38,375 bases of DNA, taken from NCBI GenBank assembly GCA_017303575.1, contig JAFLCL010000003.1:73093-111467 (forward strand). The letters are read 5' to 3'. The stretch is from Deltaproteobacteria bacterium (lineage in GTDB: Bacteria > Myxococcota_A > Polyangia > Polyangiales > Sandaracinaceae). Numbering within the stretch: position 1 is the first letter of the stretch; every line of letters starts with the position of its first letter. The notes under the pieces are model-generated. The model was not told the origin of the DNA, ran no database searches, and saw nothing but the letters and a program-made list of their open reading frames with translations. This document shows positions 1-6,907 of the stretch, in pieces. The translations under genes and the position numbers were made by a program.

Positions 1-327
1 ATCGAAGCCCATCGGCCGGGCGCCGAGGGGGATCGCGACGACGAGCACCCAGAGCGGACCGGCGAGCGCGATCGCCGCGCGGAAGAACGGCGGGATGGGC
101 AGAGGTTGGCCGTCGGGGCCGTCGGGCATCTGCACGAAGCCGCCGATCGGAAGGGCCGCGAGTCGGAGCGTCGTCCGTCCGAACGGGCGCTCGAGGAGCG
201 TGGGCCCGATCCCGAAGCTCACGACCTTGGGCGTGAGGCCGGCCATGAAGTGCGCGACCGCCATCGCCGCGAGGTGGAGCTGCGGCGCGATGGCGAAGAC
301 CGCGAGCACGACGACGAGCGCGATCAC
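1..327 (-). CDS. Partial M50 site-2-protease (RseP-like) homologue with degenerate active site
   Basis: The C-terminal part lies beyond the left edge; 109 codons are open from a GTG at 327. This GTG overlaps the TGA of the upstream kinase gene as GTGA, so the two are probably translationally coupled. The protein opens with a hydrophobic helix, then MAVAHFMAG, FGIGP, LAALPIGGFVQMPD and FRAAIALAGP. The order matches the N-terminus of RseP-type intramembrane proteases (HExxH, FSIGFG, IPLGGYVKM, RAAxxAAGP). At the HExxH position the sequence reads M-A-V-A-H, so the first zinc His and the catalytic Glu are both missing. Family membership is inferred from these blocks. The downstream LDG motif and any PDZ domain are outside the window. 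It may be a pseudoprotease that binds rather than cuts membrane substrates. Confidence 0.72.
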   Translation of the reverse strand, partial: MIALVVVLAVFAIAPQLHLAAMAVAHFMAGLTPKVVSFGIGPTLLERPFGRTTLRLAALPIGGFVQMPDGPDGQPLPIPPFFRAAIALAGPLWVLVVAIPLGARPMGFD

Positions 328-1715
328 GTGCTCACCGAAGGCGTCGCGGCGGCGAGCGTGATCGACACGCACGTGCCGCGCGGGCTCGAGGGCGCGAGCA
401 CGAGCTCGCCGCCGTGGAGACGCACCACCTTGTCGACGAGCGCGAGCCCGAGGCCGGTGCCCGTCGCGCGGGTGGTGAAGAACGGATCGCGCGCGCGTGC
501 CCGCACAGCGTCCGTCATCCCCTCGCCCTCGTCGATGACGTCGATGCGCACCCGATCGTCGACGTGCTCGGCGCGCACCTCGACGCGGCCGCCCTCCGGC
601 ATCGCGCGCACGGCGTTGTCGACGACGTTCACCAGCGCTTGTCGCAGAAGCGCTGCGTCGCCGCGTACTGTGTGCGTCGTGGGTCGCACATCGAGCGTCA
701 GGTCGTCCACGTCCTCGTGGGCGCGACGCACGGCGGCGGTCACGTCGCGCAAGAGCGGCTCGAGCGCGACGCTCGCGGGGCGGTACGGCATGGGCTCCGC
801 GTAGTGCGCGAGCGAGCGTCCGAGCTGATCGAGCCTTCGTGTCTCTTCCTGCACGATCTCGACGAGCGTCTCGATGTCGACCGAGCTCGTCGTCGGCTTC
901 CGAAGGGATGAGGCTGCGTTGCGCAGCACCGCGAGCGGATTGCGCACCTCGTGCGCGATGACGGCCGCGAGCTCTCCGATCGCCGCACGGCTCTTGGTGT
1001 CGACCAGCGCCCGCTCGGCGGTGCGCAGCTCGTCGAGAGAGCGGGCGAGGAGCGCCGAGCTCCGCTCGAGCTCGGCCTCGGCGGACACCACGCGACGCAT
1101 CAGCGTGGCGCCGATCGCGATGGTGGCGATCCCGACGGCGTGCGGTGCGAGCTCGAACGGAGCCGTCCCCGCGGTGAGGCGCTGCAGATCGACCAGGCCT
1201 CCGACGAGCGCGACACCGAGCGCGAGCGCGACGAAGCCGAGACCCCGCTGGGTGAGCGCCGACCACGTGAGCGTGAGCGTGACGGGCGTGACGGCGACCC
1301 CGAGCACGAGCCCAGCGAACGTGCCGACCGTCGTGAGCTCTTGCCCATCCGTCGTCGCGAGTGGATCGACGAAGAGACCGCTCGCGGCCAGCATGGCGAA
1401 GATCGCGCCGGCGACGCGCGGCGGTCCCACCCTCACGTCCCGTCGCGTCAGTCCCGATACGAGCTCCGGCAGGAGGAACGCCGCGACGCCGAAGGCCGCG
1501 AGCTGCCAGCTGCGCGAGGTGGCCGCGAGCGAGGCGCTGGGCGCCGAGAGCAGCGTGGCGGTCGCGAGGATGCCGCAAGCATTGGTGATCGCGTACGCAG
1601 CGAACACACGGAAGAGGCGCTCGTCGGGACGCAGCCGCGCGAGGAGGGCGAACCACGCTGCCATGAAGGCGAGCGTTCCCGACCAGCCGACGAGCAACGT
1701 CGCGTGGATGGACAC
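324..1715 (-). CDS. Membrane sensor histidine kinase, catalytically complete
   Basis: 463 residues from a GTG at 1715. Residues 1-205 form about six or seven hydrophobic helices with no recognisable extracytoplasmic sensor domain. A coiled linker (210-245) leads to the HisKA helix, IAHEVRNPLAVL, with the acceptor His at 255. The HATPase_c domain has an N-box (VVDNAVRA, Asn367), a G1 box (DEGEGM, 395-400), an F-box (PFFTTR) and a G2 box (GTGLGLAL, 419-426). All parts needed for autophosphorylation are therefore visible. It would phosphorylate a response regulator, but none is encoded in the window. It lies 33 bases after a paralogous kinase gene and overlaps the M50-like gene by four bases. 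The shared architecture with the upstream kinase suggests an old tandem duplication. Confidence 0.9.
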   Translation of the reverse strand: MSIHATLLVGWSGTLAFMAAWFALLARLRPDERLFRVFAAYAITNACGILATATLLSAPSASLAATSRSWQLAAFGVAAFLLPELVSGLTRRDVRVGPPRVAGAIFAMLAASGLFVDPLATTDGQELTTVGTFAGLVLGVAVTPVTLTLTWSALTQRGLGFVALALGVALVGGLVDLQRLTAGTAPFELAPHAVGIATIAIGATLMRRVVSAEAELERSSALLARSLDELRTAERALVDTKSRAAIGELAAVIAHEVRNPLAVLRNAASSLRKPTTSSVDIETLVEIVQEETRRLDQLGRSLAHYAEPMPYRPASVALEPLLRDVTAAVRRAHEDVDDLTLDVRPTTHTVRGDAALLRQALVNVVDNAVRAMPEGGRVEVRAEHVDDRVRIDVIDEGEGMTDAVRARARDPFFTTRATGTGLGLALVDKVVRLHGGELVLAPSSPRGTCVSITLAAATPSVST

Positions 1716-1748
1716 GGCGCGGGATCCAACGCGGCGCAGACGCCGCGG

Positions 1749-3170
1749 TCAACCGCCGACCGAAGGAGGCGCTTCGACCACGCGCGGAAGGTGGAGCGAC
1801 ACCGTCGTCCCGCGCCCGTGCGCGCTCTCGATCTCCACGCGGCCGCCGTGCGATCGGGCGACCCGCGCCACGATCGCGAGGCCGAGCCCGGTGCCATACG
1901 CGCGCGTGGTGAAGAACGGCTCGAGCGCGCGCTTTCGGACCGCTGTGTCCATGCCTTCGCCCGGATCGGTGACGTCGAGCCGCAGCTCGCGCGCGCCCGC
2001 GGAGGCAGCGCGCACGACGATCGCCTCACCGTCGGCCGCTGTCGTCGCGTTCTCGAGCACCTGCGCGACCGCGCGTCGCATCGCCTCCGGCTCGCAGAGG
2101 ATCGTGAGCGCGTCCTCCACCTCGACGTGGGCCTTCACCTCGGCCCGCAGCTGGGCGCGCACGTCGCGTAGCGCATCTTCCACCAGCGTGCCGACGTGCA
2201 CGCGTCGACGATCCTCGTGGGAGGGTCGAGCGAACACGAGGAGGTCGCCGATCAGGTGGTTGAGGTGTCGCGTCTCGGCGTCGATCTCGTCGAGGATGGG
2301 GCGCGCCTCGCCCGCCTCGACGCGTGGGAGGTCGAGGCTCGCCACCGATCGCTGCAGCGACGCCATCGGCCGAGAGATCTCGGTCGCGAGCACCACCGAC
2401 AGCTCTCCCACGTCGGCGAGGTGCTCGGCCCGCGTTCGATCGCTCTGAGCGCGCACGAGCGCGGTGTGGCTCCGCTCGAGCGCCGCGTTCTGTCCTCGCA
2501 AGCGATCTCCGACGGCCGCGAACCGACGCAGGAGCACCCACGACGCGACCAGCATCAACACGGTGCCGAGGACCGTGAGCGCGAACACCGGCTCGTAGCC
2601 GCGCGCGCGCATCACCTGCTCGATCGTCGTCGCGATCGCGCCGGGCGCCGCGCCCACGAGGATCCAGCGCGCGCCGGCGCGACGAGGCCACGCACGCGCG
2701 AGCACGTACAGCGCCGCGACCATCGTGAGGATCGCGATGCCGAGCAGCACGCCGCCGACGGGGCTCAGCGTCGGCTCGTGGCCCATCGCGGGGACGACGC
2801 TCGCGGGCTCGTGGACCACGCCTGCCAGCGAGAGCACCGCGCCGAGGCCCATCAAGCCGCCTACGACCCGCGGTAGCGCGCGCGGGTGGGGTGTGCCCGA
2901 GACCTCGAGCGCCACGACGAAGAAGCACGCCGAGGCGACGAAGCTCCCCGCGTACAAGAGACGCGCGCCGATCTCCGCGGTCCCGAGCGATGCGTCGGCG
3001 GTGAGGAAGACAGCTCCGAGCGCGAACACCGTCGCGCCGCCGGCGGTGCCCGAGAGGCCCAGGCTCACGACGTCGCGTCGCGCGCCGTACATCCACAGCC
3101 ATGCGTACACGACAGCCGCCTGCGCATACAGCGCGGCGCAGGCGACGAGGAGGGTGCCGAAGACCGACAC
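1749..3170 (-). CDS. Membrane histidine-kinase homologue lacking the phospho-acceptor His
   Basis: 473 residues from a GTG at 3170, first gene of a leftward operon. Residues 1-215 carry about seven membrane helices and 222-255 a coiled linker. The dimerisation helix reads VVLATEISRPMASL, with Thr263 at the place normally taken by His (HExxRP). The codon is ACC, which is more than one base change from CAC or CAT. The ATPase domain looks intact: N-box VLENATTAA, G1 box DPGEGM (402-407), F-box EPFFTTR and G2 box GTGLGLAI (426-433). It could therefore bind ATP without forming phospho-His on itself. It may act as a pseudokinase, or phosphorylate a partner such as the His-containing kinase encoded next. 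The function is inferred; the His loss is seen directly. A TACCCT hexamer lies six bases before the start. Confidence 0.88.
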   Translation of the reverse strand: MSVFGTLLVACAALYAQAAVVYAWLWMYGARRDVVSLGLSGTAGGATVFALGAVFLTADASLGTAEIGARLLYAGSFVASACFFVVALEVSGTPHPRALPRVVGGLMGLGAVLSLAGVVHEPASVVPAMGHEPTLSPVGGVLLGIAILTMVAALYVLARAWPRRAGARWILVGAAPGAIATTIEQVMRARGYEPVFALTVLGTVLMLVASWVLLRRFAAVGDRLRGQNAALERSHTALVRAQSDRTRAEHLADVGELSVVLATEISRPMASLQRSVASLDLPRVEAGEARPILDEIDAETRHLNHLIGDLLVFARPSHEDRRRVHVGTLVEDALRDVRAQLRAEVKAHVEVEDALTILCEPEAMRRAVAQVLENATTAADGEAIVVRAASAGARELRLDVTDPGEGMDTAVRKRALEPFFTTRAYGTGLGLAIVARVARSHGGRVEIESAHGRGTTVSLHLPRVVEAPPSVGG

Positions 3171-3176
3171 GCGCGG

Positions 3177-3182
3177 AGGGTA
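3177..3182 (-). promoter_or_regulatory. Probable -10 hexamer (TACCCT) of the kinase operon
   Basis: On the minus strand TACCCT ends exactly six bases before the GTG at 3170. Transcription starting six to eight bases after a -10 box would begin on or next to the start codon, giving a leaderless mRNA. The same spacing recurs before several other first genes in the window. Confidence 0.5.
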
Positions 3183-3231
3183 TGCGCGGCCTCGTCGGAC
3201 GGGAAGTTGCAGAGCGATGGGGGACCTGCCC

Positions 3232-3237
3232 TACCAT
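3232..3237 (+). promoter_or_regulatory. Probable -10 hexamer (TACCAT) of the 3244 gene
   Basis: TACCAT ends six bases before the GTG at 3244. A TTGCAG at 3207-3212 is a possible -35 box, though the 19-base spacer is long. With the TACCCT at 3177-3182 it makes a compact divergent promoter region of 73 bases. Confidence 0.48.
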
Positions 3238-3243
3238 CACGGC

Positions 3244-3957
3244 GTGCGCCGCAAACACCTCGCCGTCGTCCTCGCGCTCTCGGGCCTCATCCCGGCGGCG
3301 CACGTACCAGAGGCCCTTGCCCAGGAGGTGCGCACCAGCGCGCCCACCTCGAGCAACCCGCACCCGCTGACGGAGTACGGCGGGGTCACGCCGGGTGGGC
3401 CGAACCAGCCTCCCGCGATGGGGCGGATCGCGCGTCGTCGTGGTCGCGCCGCCCGCGCCACGATCGTCACGTGGCCCGGGTTCCAGATGCTCCCGGGTGG
3501 AGGCTCGCGCTTCTTCGTGCAGACGAACTCTGCCGTCGCCGCGCGGCTCGCCACGAGCGAGGGCCGCGTGGAGATCGTCTTCCCGAACACGGCCATCCAC
3601 CTCGGCAACAGCCGCCGCTACCTCGAGACGCAGTACTTCGAGACCCCGGTCGTTCGCGCGCACCTCGAGCGCCGCCGCAACGACATGGTGCTCGTGATGC
3701 AGATGCGCGCGAACGTCGTGCCCCAGATCTCCACGGGCGCCGAGGGCACCTTCACCTTCACCTACATCGACTTCGCGGCCGGACAGTACCGACCTGCCGA
3801 TCTCGGTCCCGTCGCTCCGCCACCGCGCAGCGACAGCTCGGGGCAGGCGCAGGTGCGCCCCGCCTCGCCTGACAGCCAGCGCGACTACCCGTCCGACAGC
3901 GAGATGCGATCGATGGACGAGGAGCGTCCGCCGCCGACGCGCGGCCCCACCCAGTGA
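3244..3957 (+). CDS. Secreted protein of unknown function
   Basis: 237 residues from GTG 3244. An in-frame ATG at 3217 is possible, but the GTG puts a clean signal peptide first: positive start (MRRKH), hydrophobic core (LAVVLALSGLIPAA) and a likely cut after EALA-Q. A TACCAT -10-like box is placed for this start. Residues about 75-190 are a beta-rich globular part with alternating hydrophobic residues (FFVQTNSAVAARLA, VEIVFPNTAIHLG, TFTFTYIDFAAGQY), loosely like periplasmic AMIN-type domains; I would not assign that family without a search. The last 50 residues are Pro/Ser/Asp-rich and probably disordered. It is likely periplasmic or on the cell surface. It stands alone between the kinase operon and the pyrophosphatase gene, with a hairpin terminator after the stop. 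Confidence 0.75.
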   Translation: MRRKHLAVVLALSGLIPAAHVPEALAQEVRTSAPTSSNPHPLTEYGGVTPGGPNQPPAMGRIARRRGRAARATIVTWPGFQMLPGGGSRFFVQTNSAVAARLATSEGRVEIVFPNTAIHLGNSRRYLETQYFETPVVRAHLERRRNDMVLVMQMRANVVPQISTGAEGTFTFTYIDFAAGQYRPADLGPVAPPPRSDSSGQAQVRPASPDSQRDYPSDSEMRSMDEERPPPTRGPTQ

Positions 3958-3984
3958 CCTGACCCCTCGCGCCCGAGCCCCGAC

Positions 3985-4010
3985 CGCCCTCTTTCCGACG
4001 AAGGAGGGCG
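3985..4010 (+). terminator. Hairpin terminator after the 3244 gene
   Basis: An 11-bp stem (CGCCCTCTTTC against GAAGGAGGGCG, one G-U pair) closes a CGAC tetraloop. It begins 27 bases after the stop codon and is followed by TTCGTGTC, only a weak U tract. Confidence 0.6.
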
Positions 4011-4096
4011 TTCGTGTCTGCGGGCCGCGAGCCGCGCTTGCTGGTCATCCTCGACATCCTGCGTCTCGGCTGCTAAGAGGCGGCGCCTTCGCGGAA

Positions 4097-4133
4097 GGGC
4101 CGAATTCCAGGCGTTTTTTGCCGAATTCGGCCC
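4097..4133 (+). promoter_or_regulatory. Long leader hairpin upstream of the pyrophosphatase gene
   Basis: The arms GGGCCGAATTC (4097-4107) and GAATTCGGCCC (4123-4133) are perfect inverted repeats of 11 bp. Inside, GGC (4110-4112) pairs with GCC (4120-4122) around a G plus six-T loop, leaving a CA bulge. This gives 14 bp in one structure 30 bases before the ATG at 4164. No U tract follows on the plus strand, so it is not a typical terminator for rightward transcription. It may be a 5'-UTR control element, an mRNA-stabilising hairpin or a protein-binding dyad. The A+T-rich core stands out from its surroundings. Confidence 0.6.
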
Positions 4134-4143
4134 CCGGAGAGGA

Positions 4144-4161
4144 GGACGGCGTCCGCCGTCC
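4144..4161 (+). promoter_or_regulatory. Second inverted repeat between Shine-Dalgarno and ATG of the pyrophosphatase gene
   Basis: GGACGGCG and CGCCGTCC flank a TC centre immediately after the purine-rich GGAGAGGAGG (4136-4145). The ATG at 4164 lies two bases after the right arm. As RNA, a seven-bp stem with a four-base loop would overlap the ribosome-binding sequence. This could reduce translation from 4164 or bring the Shine-Dalgarno sequence closer to it. Confidence 0.45.
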
Positions 4162-4163
4162 CG

Positions 4164-6752
4164 ATGCCCGAGGAGACGCGGTTCATGTCCAGTCCGAAGC
4201 CCCCCTTCCGATCCCTGTCCCACGCCATGAGCGTGGTGTCGGCCGTGTTCGCAGCGCTGTTCGCCAGCGTCGGCTCGGCGGCCACTGCGCTCGCCCAGCA
4301 CGCCGAAGGCGGCCATCACCAGGCCGGCGGCGAAGCGAACCTCGTGCTGCCGGACTTTGCCGACGTCTCGATGATGGGCGTCGACGGCCGCACGCTGCTC
4401 ATGAGTGGCCTCGTGGTGTCGGGCCTCGGCGTCGCGTTCGCCATCGCGATCTACTCGCAGCTGAAGAACCTCCCGGTCCACAAGTCGATGCTCGAGATCT
4501 CCGAGCTCATCTTCGAGACCTGCAAGACGTACCTCGAGACGCAGGTGCGCTTCATCATGGTCCTGTTCGGGTTCATCGGGACCATCATGGCCGTGTACTA
4601 CGGCTACTTCGTCGGCTTCCCGATCACGAAGGTCGTCGTCATCCTCGTGTTCTCGCTCGTCGGCATCGCGGGCTCGGTGCTCGTCGCCGCGTACGGCATC
4701 CGCGTGAACACGTTCGCGAACTCGCGCACGGCCTTCGCGGCGCTCCGCGGCAAGGGCTTCAACGTCTACGCGATCCCGCTCAAGGCCGGCATGAGCATCG
4801 GCATGCTGCTCATCTCGATCGAGCTCTTCCTGATGATCTGCATCCTGTGCTTCGTCCCCGGTGACTGGGCGGGCCCGTGCTTCATCGGCTTCGCGATCGG
4901 CGAGTCGCTCGGCGCCTCCGCGCTCCGTATCGCGGGCGGCATCTTCACGAAGATCGCCGACATCGGCTCCGACCTCATGAAGATCGTCTTCAAGATCAAG
5001 GAAGACGACGCGCGTAACCCCGGCGTCATCGCCGACTGCACGGGCGACAACGCGGGTGACTCGGTCGGTCCGTCGGCCGACGGCTTCGAGACCTACGGCG
5101 TGACGGGCGTCGCGCTCATCTCGTTCATCCTCCTCGCCATCTACCCGGCGCACCAGACCGAGGCGACCATCCTCCTCGTGTGGATCTTCATGATCCGCAT
5201 CGTGATGGTCGTGGCGAGCGCGCTCTCGTACTTCGTGAACGAGGCGATCCAGAAGAGCCGCTTCGGCAACGAGGTGCGCTTCAACTTCGAGACCCCGCTC
5301 ACCTACCTCGTCATCCTCACCTCGCTCGTCTCGATCGTGCTGACGTTCGTGGTCTCGAACCTCCTCATCCCCGAGGTCGGCGGGAACACGAGCCTCTGGT
5401 GGAAGCTCTCGATCATCGTCAGCTGCGGCACCGCGGCCGGCGCGATCATCCCCGAGGTCATCAAGATCTTCACGTCGACCGAGTCGGGCCACGTCCGCGA
5501 GGTCGTGCAGGCCTCGAAGGAAGGCGGCGCCTCGCTCAACGTCCTCGCCGGCCTCACGGCGGGTAACTTCTCGGCCTACTGGATGGGCATCGTGTTCGTG
5601 GTGCTCATGGGCATCGCGTACTACGTGACCACGATCGACGCGGGCACCTCGGCGGGCATCGGCGCGCTGATGACGATCAACCACGTCGACGTCTCGCCGG
5701 TCTTCGCGTTCGGCCTCGTGGCCTTCGGCTTCCTCGGCATGGGCCCGGTCACCATCGCCGTCGACAGCTACGGCCCGGTCACCGACAACGCGCAGTCGGT
5801 CTACGAGCTCTCGCTCATCGAGAACGTCAAGGACGTGAAGGCCGAGATCAAGAAGGACTTCGGCTTCGAGCCCAACTTCGACATCGCCAAGGATCTCCTC
5901 GAGGAGAACGACGGCGCGGGCAACACGTTCAAGGCGACGGCCAAGCCCGTCCTCATCGGCACCGCGGTCGTCGGCGCCACGACGATGATCTTCTCCGTGA
6001 TCCTCGTGCTCACCGGCCTCGAGCCCGAGCTGATGATCAACCTCTCGATCCTCCACCCGCCCTTCCTCCTCGGCCTCATGGCGGGCGGCGCGATGATCTA
6101 CTGGTTCACCGGCGCCTCGACGCAGGCCGTCTCGACGGGCGCGTACCGCGCTGTCGAGTTCATCAAGGCGAACATCAAGCTCGAGGGCGTCGAGAAGGCG
6201 TCGATCGCCGACTCCAAGCGCGTCGTCCAGATCTGCACGGAGTACGCGCAGAAGGGCATGTTCAACATCTTCCTCACGGTGTTCTTCGGCACGCTCGCGT
6301 TCGCCTTCCTCGAGTCGTACTTCTTCATCGGCTACCTCATCGCGATCGCGCTCTTCGGGCTCTTCCAGGCGCTCTTCCTCGCGAACGCGGGTGGCGCTTG
6401 GGACAACGCGAAGAAGGTCGTCGAGACGGAGCTCAAGGCCAAGGGCACGGCGCTTCACGACGCGTGCGTCGTCGGCGACACGGTCGGCGATCCCTTCAAG
6501 GACACGTCGTCGGTCGCGATGAACCCGGTGATCAAGTTCACCACGCTCTTCGGCCTCCTCGCGGTCGAGCTCGCGGAGATCCTCGGCGAGCGCAACGGCA
6601 ACTCGCTGCGTCTCGTCATCGCGGCGGTGCTCTTCTCCGTGAGCGCGTTCTTCGTGTGGCGCTCGTTCTACGGCATGCGCATCGGCTCGACCGAGACCGA
6701 CCACAAGCACGGCGACAAGCCTGCGAAGAAGGCCGAAGCGGCCGCGGAGTGA
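4164..6752 (+). CDS. hppA: Membrane-bound proton/sodium-pumping pyrophosphatase, divergent subfamily
   Basis: 862 residues, a multi-helix integral membrane protein that couples PPi hydrolysis to ion pumping. Substrate-site motifs are visible: IADIGSDLM, EDDARNPGVIADCTGDNAGD (about 280-300) and, near the C-terminus, GDTVGDPFKDTS. They align with DVGADLVGK, DDPRNPAVIADNVGDNVGD and GDxVGDPFKDT of the family. Departures from the norm are DSVGPSADGFETYG in place of DCAGMAADLFESYA, and AGNFSAYWMG where the GNTTAA/GNTTKA potassium-dependence signature is expected. This places it outside the two classical K-dependent/K-independent groups, probably in the divergent mPPase group reported from Chlorobium-type bacteria (from memory). 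An N-terminal stretch ending ATALAQ looks like a signal peptide before the first core helix. The length exceeds the usual 660-780 residues. Starts at 4185 or 4227 are possible. Confidence 0.95.
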   Translation: MPEETRFMSSPKPPFRSLSHAMSVVSAVFAALFASVGSAATALAQHAEGGHHQAGGEANLVLPDFADVSMMGVDGRTLLMSGLVVSGLGVAFAIAIYSQLKNLPVHKSMLEISELIFETCKTYLETQVRFIMVLFGFIGTIMAVYYGYFVGFPITKVVVILVFSLVGIAGSVLVAAYGIRVNTFANSRTAFAALRGKGFNVYAIPLKAGMSIGMLLISIELFLMICILCFVPGDWAGPCFIGFAIGESLGASALRIAGGIFTKIADIGSDLMKIVFKIKEDDARNPGVIADCTGDNAGDSVGPSADGFETYGVTGVALISFILLAIYPAHQTEATILLVWIFMIRIVMVVASALSYFVNEAIQKSRFGNEVRFNFETPLTYLVILTSLVSIVLTFVVSNLLIPEVGGNTSLWWKLSIIVSCGTAAGAIIPEVIKIFTSTESGHVREVVQASKEGGASLNVLAGLTAGNFSAYWMGIVFVVLMGIAYYVTTIDAGTSAGIGALMTINHVDVSPVFAFGLVAFGFLGMGPVTIAVDSYGPVTDNAQSVYELSLIENVKDVKAEIKKDFGFEPNFDIAKDLLEENDGAGNTFKATAKPVLIGTAVVGATTMIFSVILVLTGLEPELMINLSILHPPFLLGLMAGGAMIYWFTGASTQAVSTGAYRAVEFIKANIKLEGVEKASIADSKRVVQICTEYAQKGMFNIFLTVFFGTLAFAFLESYFFIGYLIAIALFGLFQALFLANAGGAWDNAKKVVETELKAKGTALHDACVVGDTVGDPFKDTSSVAMNPVIKFTTLFGLLAVELAEILGERNGNSLRLVIAAVLFSVSAFFVWRSFYGMRIGSTETDHKHGDKPAKKAEAAAE

Positions 6753-6778
6753 TCCGCAGCTCCGGCTGACACCCCGGC

Positions 6779-6823
6779 GAGGCGCCCCCTCTGTCCCAGC
6801 GATTGGGACGAGCAGGGCGCCTC
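6779..6823 (+). terminator. Compound hairpin terminator after hppA
   Basis: The outer arms GAGGCGCCC (6779-6787) and GGGCGCCTC (6815-6823) enclose an inner stem GTCCCA/TGGGAC (6793-6798 and 6804-6809). It begins 26 bases after the hppA stop codon and is followed by GTTCGCGTT. Confidence 0.6.
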
Positions 6824-6907
6824 GTTCGCGTTCCGTCGCCGCGAAGATTCGGCTTCCCTGTCCGCGGCGGATCGGCGCACGCTGAGGCTCTTCCTTGGAG
6901 GGCTCCG

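Noticed and set aside
2026..3663. A 545-codon minus-strand frame spanning the start of the kinase operon and the 3244 gene
   Set aside because: It crosses two divergent genes that have their own start signals; Arg-rich translation with no recognisable domain.
3885..6710. A 941-codon open frame antisense to the pyrophosphatase gene
   Set aside because: Its translation is dominated by Asp, Glu, Arg and His with no folds or motifs. It is the mirror of the strong third-position G/C bias of hppA.
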